Shown: positions 42,007 through 63,638 of the stretch, piece by piece
How positions within the stretch are numbered: the stretch's first letter is position 1
How the letters are laid out: each line of letters starts with the position of its first letter
From: Oikopleura dioica
Taxonomy: Eukaryota; Chordata; Appendicularia; Copelata; Oikopleuridae
Reading direction: 5' to 3'
DNA length: 64,000 bases
Assembly: GCA_907165135.1 (NCBI GenBank)
Contig: OU015568.1
Span: 11,230,501 to 11,294,500, forward strand
Translations under genes and position numbers: made by a program
Notes under the pieces: model-generated
Seen by the model: the letters and a program-made list of their open reading frames with translations, nothing else
What the model was told of the DNA's origin: nothing
Databases searched by the model: none

Positions 42007-45000
42007 GTGCGCCGCAAATTAAAATTAAAAGACATAAACCTGATTTTAACAATTTTCGCCAATGGAAGGCGATAAATAAAATGTGAAGGGGCGTTAAATA
42101 TAGCTGGAAATCAACACTTCCGTTCCAAAAAATTTTTGGGGCCATATTTTCAAGAAATATTTTTTATGAAAAAAACTCGAGTACGAGTAAATGAGAGATA
42201 ACTTTTGAAAATTTTAATTTGACAGTTATCAGTGTCTGAATTTAGGCCTGGGAGCGTTTCTCCTAGTTTCATAAATTGTCAAGTGCCTAACGAGGCCAAA
42301 TCTGAAGAAGATTCTCACTATTATCTACTTATAAAAGACCTGTCTTTTATTGACTTCTCAGTCCGATACCACTGTCGGGCTTCAGTTACAGTAAGCGCCA
42401 CTGACATTCATTAAAAAGTACTCGCGGCAATCCGAGCAGTAAAAATCGACTTCTGAGAGGTGTAAAAAGTTAACAAGTCCATTGATCAATAGAGTCACAC
42501 TTCTGCCAGTTCGGTTTTGACAAACTAAAGTATAAAAAGTCTTTCTAGCTAAATAGATTAAATTTAAATGACCGATAAAAGTTCATTTGCCCCCATGTAG
42601 GAAGTTGCTTAATCACTCGCCTCCGGGCAGTCCATTGTAAGGAGCCCAATGTTTGGGCAAGTTTAGGGCGTGATGATTTTTTTTCTCACATGAAACAGAA
42701 AAAATCGGAAACAGTGTTGTATTATGTTTAAATATGTGTTTTTGATTTTTACTACTGAGAAGGTGCTTGAGTGACTCGCATCAGGCGCTTTCCGGAACTT
42801 TGATTAAAATTTTTCGTGCCGCTCCTCAAAGAGCCCTTCTTTTTGGAGATCATATTATAACATTTAATTTGGACAGAAATCATAAATCATAAATAGGCGC
42901 TTTGATCCGAGGCGCTGAGCACCGGAAGATGAATTCTGATCGATTGACGCCCGACGGGAATTTTCTTGTCAAACATAATTATGCTCCTAATTAGCCTCCT
43001 GATTTCTACGCCAAATATGAAGAAAATCAAGTGCGAACTATAGATGTACTGTCGAAAGAAACTCCCTACAATCAACAAGAAATGCATAATCTAACACTTG
43101 AGTTTATTATCTGCATGAAACGAAGGCGGCCTTTCTTTGATGATTGTGCTGTTACGAAAGAAAATTTACGATAAACCCTCTTGAGCTCAGAAACATGAAT
43201 CAGGAACGGAAAGCGATTAGAACTTGCGGATGTTGGAAGAGGACTAGAAACGCCGCTATCGCGCCCAGAGTTTCATTTTTTCCAATAAAGATCTGAGCTG
43301 CGCGCAGAGTTTTCACAGAGACGATACGCTTCCGCAGCTGGAAACGGGAATCCTATGATCTGAAGGTCAAATTACCAAGTAGAATTTTTTGTGCTTCCTC
43401 AGTTCATTTTTACCTGAGAACTTTCGCAAGAAATGCAAATAAATTTTATCATTAGCATCGTCTTATAATGAGTTTTCTGCGTAAATCCAACTCACTATAT
43501 TCACTACAGTTGTCAGCCTGTCTAAGAGATTTTGATTTATCACAAATGAGAAGTGTTTTTTTACAACGCATGCTTAATTGCTTAATTAGTATGTGTGTAA
43601 TATAACTACTGTGGAGCTAGTGCAAATTATCGACGAGCTAGCGAAGATCGAATTCATCAAAGTAGACACGCTTTTTCACCCTTCAATTCTTCACGCTTTG
43701 ACAGCTTATTTCTCAATAAAAAAGAACAAACAAGGACTTTTTTCGGCGACGAAGAGTCCCAATGATTACGCCAGTTAACTTGGTTGTTTATCAGCAGTCG
43801 CACTGGCGCGTTACAGTTGTTAGATGTGGCTTAAGTTTACTGTCGGAGCACTTCCCAGGTGACTTCCTTTTGTGGTGTCGTTTCCGCTCGCCACTTCAGT
43901 TTACAGTTCCGAGGCGGAGTAGTTTCATCAAGCTCGCCGGAAGTTAAACTTTCATTATACTCATCCATCAAGTAGTGTGCTCTCATTCTCGTAGACAATT
44001 TTATTGAAGACGAATATGCAGGGAGGAGCTTTTTCGTTTCAAGCTAAACTTTGACGAGAAAGTAGGAACGGGCAGAAGGGACAGAATCAGATGATCCGAC
44101 AGTTCGGATGAGACAGGCGTAATCCGCCAAACGCTCAACTCGGAGTAATTGAAAGTTAAAGCTGACCAAAGCCACAGCTCAGCGCGAAACACGCAATTCA
44201 TTGAGCTACGAGTCATAATGTTCAACAAGAAGCGTTTCTCTTCAATTTAATTTTTCTATTAGCAACAGCGAGCAGGGATGAGCTGCTTCTCGAATTCCTA
44301 TCTAGTACCTGCGAGCAGCACTCTCTGTCAATTATAATTTCGGGATGATCCCTTTTCAACGAAGCGCCAAAAAGCAACTAATCTAATTTCCCCGACAGCG
44401 AGCTCAGACTCGGCTCAACCTGCTCGCTCTTGTTGATTTCATGATCCATGGGCTGATCCGTCAATCCTCGTCTCCAGAATTTCTCAACAAATGTATCAAC
44501 AACAAATTGCGAATATGGATAATGCCACGGAAGATTAGGCACGCGCTGGCGGTTCTGTTTGATCCCTAGACTCGCGTTTTGGCGGTATGCCGAACCCTTT
44601 TTTTTGGTGTTGCCACCTGTGGCTCTTCTTTGATCCGCTCTTGAACTTGGACTAGAACATCGATTACAGTATGTAACAGTACTCAGCGCCGTGGGGAGTC
44701 TCAAATGGGAATTATCCTCGCCCTGGGTGAAAACTGGACAGTAGTTCTACTGATCTATTACTGTAATATTTCGAAATATTGAAAAAAGAAGAGTTTACTC
44801 CATCGAAGGAAAAGTATTCAGTTACGTATCCGTTTCCTCGCACTGCGGATAATCCGGAATAAAGTTCAAGCCATCGGGAGTTTCCGAAGTTCGTTTCCCC
44901 GCGAAGAACTCTTCTTCCGCCGCTCTACGTCTGTCGCTCGCCCCCGCGGCGGGAGGACTTCTCGCCTCTGCCCCGCGAAGAATATATTTTGTTAATAAAT

Positions 45001-48000
45001 CAATAAGCACTAAATACGGCAACGGAATCAATTACAGTTACTTGGAAGGGCGACCAACTGTACCATTTCACGCCTTGGGCACACACAAAGCGGCGCCGAT
45101 GATGGATGAGGGTCGAACGTACTTTTACGAAAATTTATTTTCGGATCAAAGTCGCATCATCGGAGAATTAGCCCAATCGACAATTATTTTTAGGAAAGAG
45201 TGATTTATTGTTTTCGCGAAGTTATTTGGATATTGCGGATTTTGGCGGCTCATTTACGGATGTGAATTGACCATTATCTTGTATTCCAAAGGATCATGTG
45301 ATTGCTAATCTGTCTACTGAAAATTTTAAGTGAAAATTAATTGCAAGAAGAGCTAAAGGGGATCTTTATAAAATGATCATTCCCTTGTCATTAGTAATTG
45401 ACTAATTATAAAAGTTTGAAAGAGAAGTTGTGCTGTGCTTCGGAAAGAAGGTCATTGAAAAGTCAGGTGTCACAAGTGTGGAAGTGCAGAAAGCGCGTTT
45501 GCGGTTTGAAAATTGATGAACGATTCCTCGCGCAAACAATGCCAATACTTGCATTATAGACAACTATTGTCCAAAGACTACAGAAAAGGCGCTTTTCTCG
45601 CTTCTGCATTTTTAAAACTTGCTTCCATTCTTGTGAAACTCGAGGAAAATATTGTTCTTCGCTCAAGTCGCCTTTCGGTAGAATACAGCAACAGAGCTAT
45701 CAATAATTTTGTTTGCTCGTCTGACGATATGCCCCACAAAAAAGTTCTGAACATTCTCAGCCGAGTTGACAGGCAGCTTTTAATGCCCTCGAGTCGTGGA
45801 GATAAAAAGTTATGGGCACACAGATGTGAGAACTTCCTCCGTAAAGTGTTCCAAATGTCATGTGAAACTATTACCACAACTACAAGGGTCTCCGCAAACA
45901 GAAACGCAACTCAGAAACATCACTTTTTCGTGTTACGCAGCTTCCGATCTACATTCTTCGTCCCACAGACTGTAATTTCATCGAAGGCCATTAGAATTTC
46001 AAAGCGTTAAACCATAAAACTTATGCGGTTACGCGGGTGTTGTAATTTACGGAATAGTGACGTCCGAACAAGTTCGCTCGCGCCTTACTTGTGTGGTTGA
46101 TCATCATCGTCCGTCGCGATTTTATCGCTAGCCTCATAATTCAGCTCAACTCAAGCACCGACGAGATGCAACTCAATATGGCCGCTTCGTTGTTTGGGAA
46201 CACTTGTACTTGTTTCGTCATTTCTTAGTCATCAATACAGGAACTCAAATACTATGCCAACATAAAGTTACTCCTCAGAAAGATAGCTGGTTGGTGAGAT
46301 AACTTGAAATCAACGAAGAGAATCTTTCATAATCGCATAAATCTCGCCAGTGTGATTCGTAAAACGAACGTTCGCGTGTAATAATTTTCTTGTGAATATC
46401 CGGTGTACAGTGAGAACCAAGCTGAGCCGTGTTTGATCCCGCTTCCGTTATTTTCTTTCTCCGGTTTTGTCAAGTGAGTGACCCCGCCTGTGCGCGGCGT
46501 ATTTACTGGCGCATTATGACGGCCGTACTTATACATTTGTTAAGTGTTAGTTTCTTTCCTTTGTTGAGCAGGAATTTGCATATTTGCGCAAATCATTGAC
46601 AAGCCCAAGCCTCGAATTATGCTTCGTAATACTCGAACAATTTGTAAATGATGCTGTTTGGGCTGAGGCCAAAGCTGGGGTACCGGAAATTTAGATTTAA
46701 AAAAGTGCCAATATTGGCCCACCTAAAATCCTCTTTCACTTTTATTTAGCCTCCCCTTGTTGGCAAAGATTTACGCATCTTCTCTGACATCCAGGTTGAG
46801 CCAGAGTGTTAGTTTGATGTATGATCTGTGTACCGAGGACTAGTGCAAACAAAATAAAAAGCTTAGTAGGCAACCATTTGGGCAGTATTTGAATGGATCT
46901 TGCGTTCACTACTGTTTTCAAATTTGCTTACTTCGACGGCGAAAATTCGTAAATGAGGCATTTTAATTGCCCCTGCGCTTTCCATCAAGTTTATCAGTAA
47001 TCATTTATCGCTCTCTATAAGTGCCCAGATTCGCCTGTGATCTCCCGCTTGGATTTGCCTCTGGCGTGTGCCCAACTTCCTCCCATTGATCGGCGCTCGT
47101 TATTAGCTACTATCACCTTACGGAGCTCATTAACTATCATAAACGAGCGAAAAGCTATCAACCGCCTGATAAGCGCTCAATTTCGCGCCACATCAGAAGA
47201 TCCAAGCGACCCCAACGATTACGAAGCATAATTTACTACTGTCCAAACAGGTTAAAAAATCTTCTCGCAGCGAAAACAGTATATTTGGAGAAGCGCCAGT
47301 AATTCCTTAAAATCGCGAGTGATAGTTAAATATAATTAACACATTAAAATTCTTGAGCAGCGCAGGTGCTTGAGTGTAAGTTATGGTTTCTTGGCAAAAG
47401 AATCACATGGCGAATCACTGCTATTTCCTACGAAAGCCAGATTTTCGAGGGCCCTTCAGCTAATCTAATCATCATAACGTTACTGTATATCTCCTGCGGA
47501 TTAGAATTGCAGATTCGGTCGAGTCTTCCTTGTCTTCCAGGAGCAATTCAATTTGTTTACAAACAAATCTGACCTTCCGTGACCTCGTTTTGGTTTGATC
47601 TGATGCACTTTCTCAACGATTCTCCGCCCACATTCTAGATTCTTATCACGGTTGGCGATTAACGCCTTGCAAAACAATCCGTTTGCACACGGAAAGGTGC
47701 AGTTCAATAATCAGACGAAAAATTTTTTTCAGAAGAAATTTTTTTAAACTTCATACTTTGAGAGAAGCGGTAAACCATCCTAGGCTAAGGTAGGTTCCTA
47801 ATCTACCGATAAGAGTTTCGTGCCAAAGAGAATCTAAGTAATGTGTCCTCTCGCCGTTATAAATCTGATAACCTCACCGATTTCGAGGACTTTGAAGTGT
47901 CTAATTGACACGATGGCCTAAGGGCCTGGAATGCAACGGGTACTGATATTGCATAAGCTCAAGGTTCGGTACTGGCGCACGTTTTTCACAGCTGCTAATG

Positions 48001-48785
48001 TCAAGTCTGATTCAATTTAGCTTACAAGCATATTTGGCTGATAGAAGTTCAACCGTTGAACTTCAACGTAATAAACGAATTGTTGTCGCACTCATTTTCT
48101 GCGTCAAATACAGCGAATAAGCATATGAAATGATTGAAAGAACAATGCATATTAATACATAATATACTGAGAATAGAGCAATAAAGTATGATAATTATTT
48201 GATAAATTCAATATCAAAGAAGCTATCGTCAAATTATAAAAACAAATAATTTTCCAAAGGTTTCAGATGGTTATCGAACTATAATTGACACATTATCAGC
48301 GTTGAAGCCGTTAGATACCTGAATTAGGACTTGAGGCTGTGTTTGGAGAAGTGTTCTATCAGCGGGCGGCGGAGGAGTAGCCCGCATTAGTATTCGGCTG
48401 CTCGAAATAAGGGCCGGGTGTTGCCCCCCGGGCAGCAGGGCGGTAAAAGTTCTATTCGTTGCAGCAAACGCGAAATCTGAGTGAACCAACCCTTTTTCCC
48501 CAACTATTTACTTACAAACGTACTAGAGTCTACCCTTCTCAAATCAGCCCTACATGTTCCACTTAATTGAGACACAGCCATAATTAGACATGTAAATTTT
48601 TATTAAGCTTGTTCAAAGAGAGTTACGTTATTTCCCCCTTTGAAAATAAGCAGAGGAAATAAAACTAAAACAAAATTTTAAGAGAATCGAATGTGTTAGA
48701 GAAAAAAAATAACGATCGAAATCAACGAAGAGAACCTCTGAGAAATTAGAATTTAGAAGAAGAGTCACAGAATCCTCCAAAAACA
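42007..48785. other. Long intergenic region between MYT1-like and kringle-LRP genes
   Basis: 6.8 kb with no gene I can support, exceptional in this compact genome. It includes three GGGCACAC motifs. Minus frames at 44378-44704 ('VPNLPWHYPYSQFVVDTFVE') and 44822-45031, and a 165-codon plus frame at 45513-46010, have no splice or start context and resemble nothing I know. Best read as regulatory DNA for the flanking genes. Confidence 0.5.
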
Positions 48786-53505
<4,720 letters not shown>

Positions 53506-55148
53506 AAATATTGTCCTCGCATTTTCCTTCTATCTCCACCACTTCTCGCTTTTTCTCAAGGCGTCTCGTGGAAAAAACTCAACAAAAAACTGCTTTCGAT
53601 CTCTTATACAATCACCTGATCTGTGTTTCTGCCCAGCTGACCTTTCTTCTACTTCTGCTACGTGCCTTTCCTACACAGCAGTGCAATATTATCTTAATCG
53701 ATAACAAATTCTATAGTTTACCTTGTGAATAGGTTTTTAATCTATTTAAATATGCAAAAATATTTATTTCTCCTTGTAAAGTACTCCTTTCGAGGAAACC
53801 TTTTATCTGCCAAAAAACGGAAATCTCGTTTTTGAGGATGAGCCATTTTCAATTCATCTTCGGGAAGGATATTTTCAGCCGTATTTTTCTTTTCGGGTCT
53901 TACACTACCTGGTACACACTTGAGAGTATAGTATTTCATACTGTGCTATTTATATTACCTATGTATTTGCTCCTATTCTGCTATTCTAAACGGTAGTAAT
54001 TATAATTTTTAAGAAATTTACATATTCAAATTTTCGAATTTTAACTAGACCAATATTGGTGTTTTGACGGATAGAATCATAATAAAATAAAGCAAAAAAA
54101 TATTTGAAATATTGTCGATTCATCAGGAGCCCTACAAGCACCTGCCTGTGAGCTCGAGAAAGTTGCGCTCATTGACACCGTGTCTCGGCATTAGCATGGC
54201 TTTGGTCATCATTTGAAACAGGAGCATAGGCGGGGATTTTCCTCCATGATTTCAAAAGCGAAATAAAATTATGGCGCGTGGCTGAATGTGTGCCTTACAG
54301 TTCCCTCTCCAGGAAAATACAGTAGAACGGATCTGAAGGAATCTTAGAGAATATATTGAAAAAATGATGAGCCAGAATTCGGCTTTTCTCTGAATAATTC
54401 TCGTTGTGCCCTCCGCTCTACTGAAATATTGATCGATTCGGCTGTTTATCTCGAGTTCTAGTGCGCGCAGAAAGGAATCACAAAAAGTTCAAAATGACGG
54501 TAGAATCGAGAATAATGAGAAACAAACACTTACCCGGAAAAATACTGAGCAGAAGAGCGAGCTTGCAGAGGATTCCCGTAATAAGTCCCTTGATGAGGCG
54601 GCAATCCTCCGCAGCGTTGTTACTAAGGATGCGTTTCGAAATGAAAAAAAGCTGCACCATTATCCAAAAAATCGAATACAATTTATCGAGGATAAAATAC
54701 AATAGAATATTACCAAATTATGAATAATTATTTGCGAGCGCACTCAGAACAACCAGAACGGACAGACTGAAAATTTACTTACCATTTTGCGTCATGATGA
54801 TTGAATGGGTGGTTTTTTGTGCCTTCGTCCTATACGAGCGGATTCGAAAAGGAAGCATCAGATTATGATTATCCTGACCTTTACTTTTTGACAGCTTTCT
54901 TGAGAAAATTTCAAATCCGAAGAAGCTTATGACGCTCATTCCAACTCACAAGAGGATAGTCGAAACTTTCAAATGACAATTTCTGTGCACAGATTAATAA
55001 ACAACATAAATCGATGGTCTTTTATTCAAATATTACAGATGAAGAGAAAAGTGTCATAAACCATGAACTCTTGCAAATCTTTTGAAATTGGATCAAATCG
55101 AGTCAATCCTCATAAATATTTCAGGATTTGCCTAAGTGTTCGATCTTT
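53506..55148. other. Intergenic; one possible minus-strand exon
   Basis: Mostly AT-rich. On minus, about 54533-54640 reads 'SNNAAEDCRLIKGLITGILC' and then 'KLALLLSIFP' up to a GTAAGT donor, followed after CACTAG by an open phase-compatible stretch ('ELEINSRIDQYFSRAEGTTR'). This may be part of an unidentified membrane protein, but the start and end are missing. Confidence 0.3.
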
Positions 55149-55659
55149 TCATTCTAATAGGGTCTTCCCAGTAACTTTCCATCGCACATAGAATATCATC
55201 CTCACAGTTACCTGAAATGAATAAAAAAGATAAAACAATTTCACAACTTAATGAAATGGAACTATGGGAGGGTAAGATTAGCCGACTTGAGCTGTTGTAT
55301 AATTTGAATTGTAAAAAGATAATTTCTCTTCCAGAAAGGGTAACTTTTTCCTATATACTTATTTCTCAAAAGTATCTTGCGCTAAGAGCCCTCATCAAAA
55401 GTTGCTTACCTCTGCGATAACGTAGAATCCGATCATGAGCATAATAAGATAAACATAATGCCACATTTGAAGTCCTTCACTCGACGTCTAGGCGGATTTT
55501 GTTACTCTTTATCCGATTATGATTTGAAATCTGGGCAAAAGTCCGCTTTAGCTACAGTTTCACCGGATAGACTTTCCCTGCTAATCCTATCTTCGACAAA
55601 ATTACCAAAGTCGTTTTCTTAAAAATTATCAAATTGCTTACCTTGGTTAATGATATCAT
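55149..55659 (-). CDS. Possible small single-pass membrane protein, 52 aa
   Basis: Exons 55642..55659 (MISLTK), 55410..55487 and 55149..55211 join in phase 0. A single hydrophobic helix ('MWHYVYLIMLMIGFYVIAE') is flanked by Ser/Thr and basic residues. The first intron is 154 nt. A different acceptor phase in the last exon would give 'GNCEDDILCAMESYWEDPIR', which looks as protein-like as the chosen frame, so the C-terminus is uncertain. No family recognised. Confidence 0.35.
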
Positions 55660-55797
55660 GTTATCCTTTCTTCTATGATTTCAGCCAGAAAATGAAATTT
55701 CTCTTTTTGAAGGTCCAATTTGTTTTGTTCTTTATAGAAGCCGACCGCTCATCAATAGTTAATATTATTCAAGCGCAACAGCGTTGTTTTCTCTGCT

Positions 55798-56037
55798 TCA
55801 GAATCTCAATCCCAAATTCGGAATAGGTTTCCTCGAACGCGATTGCCCCTGGAGAAATTGACGGGCAAATAAAGAGTTGCTTTTTTGGAGTGCCACTTCA
55901 AACCAAAACTCGCTGCATTTATCGATCCAGTTTTGTGCTTCTTCTTCGTTTTTCCTAAGCCACTTTCTAGGCAATTTGAAGAGATTAATGACGCTCTGCC
56001 ACTGTAAATCAGCACGCGTCAAAGCTGAGAAGAAGCC
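55798..56037 (-). CDS. Exon of an unidentified minus-strand gene
   Basis: An 80-codon open stretch begins directly after a strong acceptor (TTTCTAATTTGCAG) and ends in a stop. The sequence is strongly protein-like ('LQWQSVINLFKLPRKWLRKN', 'WIDKCSEFWFEVALQKSNSL'). It has no ATG, so it must be a 3' exon; the 5' exon was not found in 56044-56407. Function unknown. Confidence 0.4.
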   Translation of the reverse strand, partial: GFFSALTRADLQWQSVINLFKLPRKWLRKNEEEAQNWIDKCSEFWFEVALQKSNSLFARQFLQGQSRSRKPIPNLGLRF

Positions 56038-56407
56038 CTGCAAATTAGAAACATATAAAAATAATCGATAAATTAATTTATTTTTCAGAAACTACGACAA
56101 CATCAGCAATAGTAAAGTTAAGTAAGCATAATGTCCAGTTTATCACAGAATTAGAAGCTACCTGTAAACTAGCACTTATACGTACGACAATACTCTGACA
56201 AGAAGAAAAAGTACAGTAGTTACTTTACAGTAGAAGGAATCTTTCTCAATATAGCATCATATTAAAGTATGCAGGTGTTTAAAATAAAACTTCGATTTTT
56301 GAAATATACAGCAATATTCTCTCGTCAAAATAGAAATGAGTCCTCGTTGATTTCAACCGAAATCTGGATTTAACGGTGTGTAATTTTTACATCTTTAGAA
56401 TTAAGAT

Positions 56408-60246
<3,839 letters not shown>

Positions 60247-62008
60247 TGAGTTGCTGCCTAAAAATACGAATTAGACGAAATAGAGTGAGACATATTTTTA
60301 AGAAGAATCGAACACTTATTTTGACGGAACGATTCTGCGGTTATGGAATTGACTTGGACCTCGGAAGCGGATTACTTCACCCTAAGCTGCAAAAAGAGGG
60401 GACACGCTTGTGGCTTGGGTATGTTCCCGCGAAGGAGTACAATGTCTGGCAAAATTGAAAAAACTCCAGGAGAGAAAAATAACTTCTTATCTTCTTGCGC
60501 GTGCGTTATCAGTAGAGGGTCGGATATTTACGGGCGCATCCGGAGTACCGTGGGAAATTTTCGCTAATTGGCCTTGCATCTTTTTTCCATTCAAGAGCCC
60601 TTTCTAGCTTTTTTTCACGTTTGGAATAGAGGGTTGCTCCTTTTTACTTGTGTGAATTTATTCACTTAGTGGTTTCATTCTGATTTTCACGCATTGGGCG
60701 GTCGGGGTACCCATTACTCTAATTGCTTTTCTACCGGAGCTATTTAACCAAGGAAATCTCCAGGAAAGAAAGAAGTTACAGACCGTACAGTAGGCATTAT
60801 GGCGCCCGTAAGCGGATTAGCGCCGCCCGAACATGTTGAAAATAAGGATTATGGCGCGTTTCCGCGCGCTGATTGGCTGCGCACCAAAGTAATCGGTGGT
60901 GTAAGAGCGACACCACCACCATCCCTTTTTTATTGAAGACGGAAATATATTTATTTTATGCTACTAAACGATGCTTTTCTATTTAAAACTTCAGAGGGAG
61001 ATTATTTTCAATGTGTTTTTTCCATCTTACATCTAAATAGATCGTATTCTAAGGAAAAATAAATAATTCAAGTTGCTAAAATAATGATTTGATCATTGCC
61101 TAGACAAAGATAAATAACGACTCCCGAATCTGAAGTCAGAATGACAAAACAAAAGTGGGATGAAAAAAGCGAAAGTGACTAGATCCGGGCGGGGTCTAAT
61201 CCGCGCTCATCCCGCATCAGGGTAAACTTCTGGGTTCGGTGCCGGACCTTCTCTCTGAGCTCGCGTGTGGATTATTTCGCGAAAATTTACGTTGGCCAAC
61301 CTCGAGAGTTGGATCTTATAAGTTATTTGGAATGCATCTTGCGGCGGATCAAACGTTGCTAATCCGCCGGATGATCCAGATTTTTTGAGGCTCAATTCAT
61401 GAACGTCTAATATTGGCGTAACTCTCTATCTATGAAATTATAATTCTAGCTTGCGTTGAGGATTACTGGCTAAGGAAACACGTTGAGTAGGGGTAATCCC
61501 GCCGCGCTCAGAATGAAGGAAAAATCAAAACGACCCGAAAAGCGATAGAATTTGCATAAGCGGGTCAGGAACGGGTAGCTCCACCTTACAGGTACATATT
61601 TTTGACGCAATCAGAAGGAATGACTCTTTAGAAATTTGTTGAACAGAACTAATGAGCATTCTGGGGGCTAAGCTCAAACCTAAGATGCCTAAGCAGGGAT
61701 CGGCAAGTCGGCGAGAGCCTTGGCCCGGGCAGCTATTTTGACTTTGCAAAGTGTGGGCCACCTCTAATCCTCAAAATAAACCTTCTCTGCGAGCCCTGGG
61801 TTCAAAAAGAAACAGCGATAGAAGCCTCTTTCTCGCTCTAAAAGCGTTTAGTTTTTAAAAAGAAATTTTTACTTTCCGAGAAGCACGATAATGACATAAT
61901 CTCCTATGTTTTCATTGATTCCGGCAGATTCCAGCTACACAATGCGCAGTTACGGTTAATTTGAAATCAATGCAAAGAAACAGGTGCTATCCTTATTCAC
62001 GCAAACAC
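60247..62008. other. Otx 5' interval with GGATTA sites
   Basis: No exon supported. It contains at least eight GGATTA/TAATCC sites, a GCGGATTAGCGCCGCCCGA copy at 60812-60830, and at about 61693 a CAGGGATCGGCAAG string that recalls a hAT terminus but has no partner. A plus ORF at 60195-60458 is antisense noise. Confidence 0.5.
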
Positions 62009-63638
62009 CTTCCATGGGAGTTCCTTTTGTGGATTGTGCTCCGGAAGTGCTTCCAGACCCATCTTCTGACAAAGAGAGCAAGTTCATTATCAGTACGTCT
62101 GGCCCCATTATAACTACAGAACCCACTGAGCGCGCTTATAGAGCCTCAGGAAGAGCTTAAGGGTGTGTATGCCGCTTATCAAGAAGTCAACGCACTTGTT
62201 AGGGACTTACCAATGCCTGAAAAGGCCTGAGCGGCGATTGGATCAGGGGGATTGGCTCCCTCCTGATCGTCTCGTTGTTGGTTCCACAGTTTCTTTTCTT
62301 GCTCCCAGTAAGTGTAGGCCGAGTACTGCTCCTCGGCGAGACTGGTGGAGTTGGGGGAGTAGCTCGGCGCTTCCTCGGTGATTGCCAGCTTGTCAGCTTT
62401 GCTCTCTGGAAAAGTCAGCTGCTCTCTCGCTCGCGCGTTTGATATCTTTATAGGATTTGGCAGAGGGATTTGTCTCTGAGCGGATTTGTTGATGTTGAAG
62501 TGCTCGTCGTATCAACTGGGAGGTTTGGAGGTGAGCGATTCGTTGCTCCGCCGCAGCGGAACGCAGCCGCGCCACCCAACGGAGCAAAGAAGCGAGAATC
62601 GCAAGCGCGTACGCCCTCCTGCGGGAGCATGAGGAAACCCTGCGCGGATCTGTCTTCCTTCTCCTGCAACAAAACAACCTTTCTTGATCAAGAAAGATTG
62701 CCAAAAGCTTGACTCCCTTGGGGACTTGTCAGCTGATCTTGTTTACTGTCTAGTAGATGTAGACTTTGAATCGATTTATAGAGTATGAATAGCGACTTTT
62801 ATCCGTATTTGCGATTTTTGATATTGAAAAATAATATCTTCAATGATTTTTGCTCAAAAATGCTTTTTAATTTGAAATATAATTTGAAATAAATGCTTTT
62901 TTAATGAAATATAAGCAGCTTATCTTTTAAAAAAGGGATCAATAACAATCGTCTAAAAAGTTTTGTCTGAAGTTATCGGAACCTGCTGACTTAAATTTAG
63001 GATAAAGGATCTTCTTAAAAGATTTTATTCAACGTGTTTGGCTAATTCACTTCCTCGATTACGATTGAGCCCGCTGGTGGAAACAGAATTATCAGGGAGG
63101 AATGTGTTGGTGGTGCTCAGCGTTTGCGGCGGTGTAGTTGTGCGCGGATTAGCGCCGCCCGACACCCCAACAGCCAACTATCTCCTGAATAATCCGCTCG
63201 TCCAAATTTCCAGCCGCCGTCTTATTCCACCGCCACCAGTTCCAATCATCAGATTATTGACACTGAAATGAAACAACACATTTTGCAACAAGTCGAGTTC
63301 TTGACGCTCTTCTTCTGAATAAAGATTCTTGCTATCATTTATATAACCCGGCTCGCATTCTGAAACACCAGCCGTTTTCAATTCATTCATGTGAATAAAA
63401 CTCGCATATCAGGATAATAATTATGTTAATTCGAAGATATTAAAAACGTCTTTTATTGTGCAACAGCTTTTAACAACTATCAACGAAAGGTGTTCTTTTC
63501 ATAATTAAAATAAGCTTTCTATAATGATTTGGGAAAATGCAGAATACGAGTGCTTTGATAATATCACTGCCCAAAAAATGGCTTATAAAAGAGAGTAAAA
63601 GGGATGAGCTGGCTCGTGTGGCGAAGGGGGGATAATCC
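60814..63638. promoter_or_regulatory. Cluster of GGATTA (K50 homeodomain) sites upstream of Otx
   Basis: GGATTA or TAATCC at 60814, 60846, 61197, 61269, 61360, 61460, 61494, 61765, 63146, 63190 and 63633: eleven in 2.8 kb, where about 1.4 would be expected for random sequence. GGATTA is the core site bound by K50 homeodomains (Otx, Gsc, Pitx), so the cluster suggests autoregulation or input from a related factor. Binding itself is inferred. Confidence 0.6.
62009..62405 (-). CDS. Otx: Upstream Otx exons for a longer N-terminal isoform
   Basis: Exon 62211..62405 ('SKADKLAITEEAPSYSPNST', 'SAYTYWEQEKKLWNQQRDDQ', ending AFSGIG) and exon 62009..62065 ('EDGSGSTSGAQSTKGTPME') are both bounded by AG/GT sites. 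Both are phase 1 to phase 1, exactly fitting the phase-1 acceptor of the common exon at 59543. The first coding exon with its ATG was not found; 62211..62405 begins in phase 1 after CTTTTCCAG. The alternative is that these belong to another minus-strand gene, but no terminal exon exists for it before Otx. Confidence 0.55.

Larger units (their letters stand above)
39534..47073. promoter_or_regulatory. Cluster of seven GGGCACAC octamers upstream of and within MYT1-like gene
   Basis: Exact matches at 39534-39541 (reverse), 39573-39580, 39709-39716, 39888-39895, 45077-45084, 45814-45821 and 47066-47073 (reverse). Roughly 0.2 would be expected by chance in 7.5 kb counting both strands. Four are preceded by CTT or TTT. 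They may be binding sites for a developmental regulator or remnants of a dispersed repeat. The factor is not known to me. Confidence 0.5.

Noticed and set aside
44378-45031. Minus ORFs with protein-like stretches upstream of the MYT1-like gene
   Set aside because: No start or splice arrangement links them to each other or to the MYT1-like gene; kept only as a note in the intergenic entry.
45513-46010. 165-codon plus-strand open frame in the long intergenic region
   Set aside because: No splice or leader context, no recognisable motif, and a random composition rich in Ser/Arg/Phe; a single long frame in 7 kb can arise by chance.
61690-61775. Second hAT element suggested by CAGGGATCGGCAAG
   Set aside because: No matching inverted terminus or 8-bp duplication could be found in the neighbourhood.
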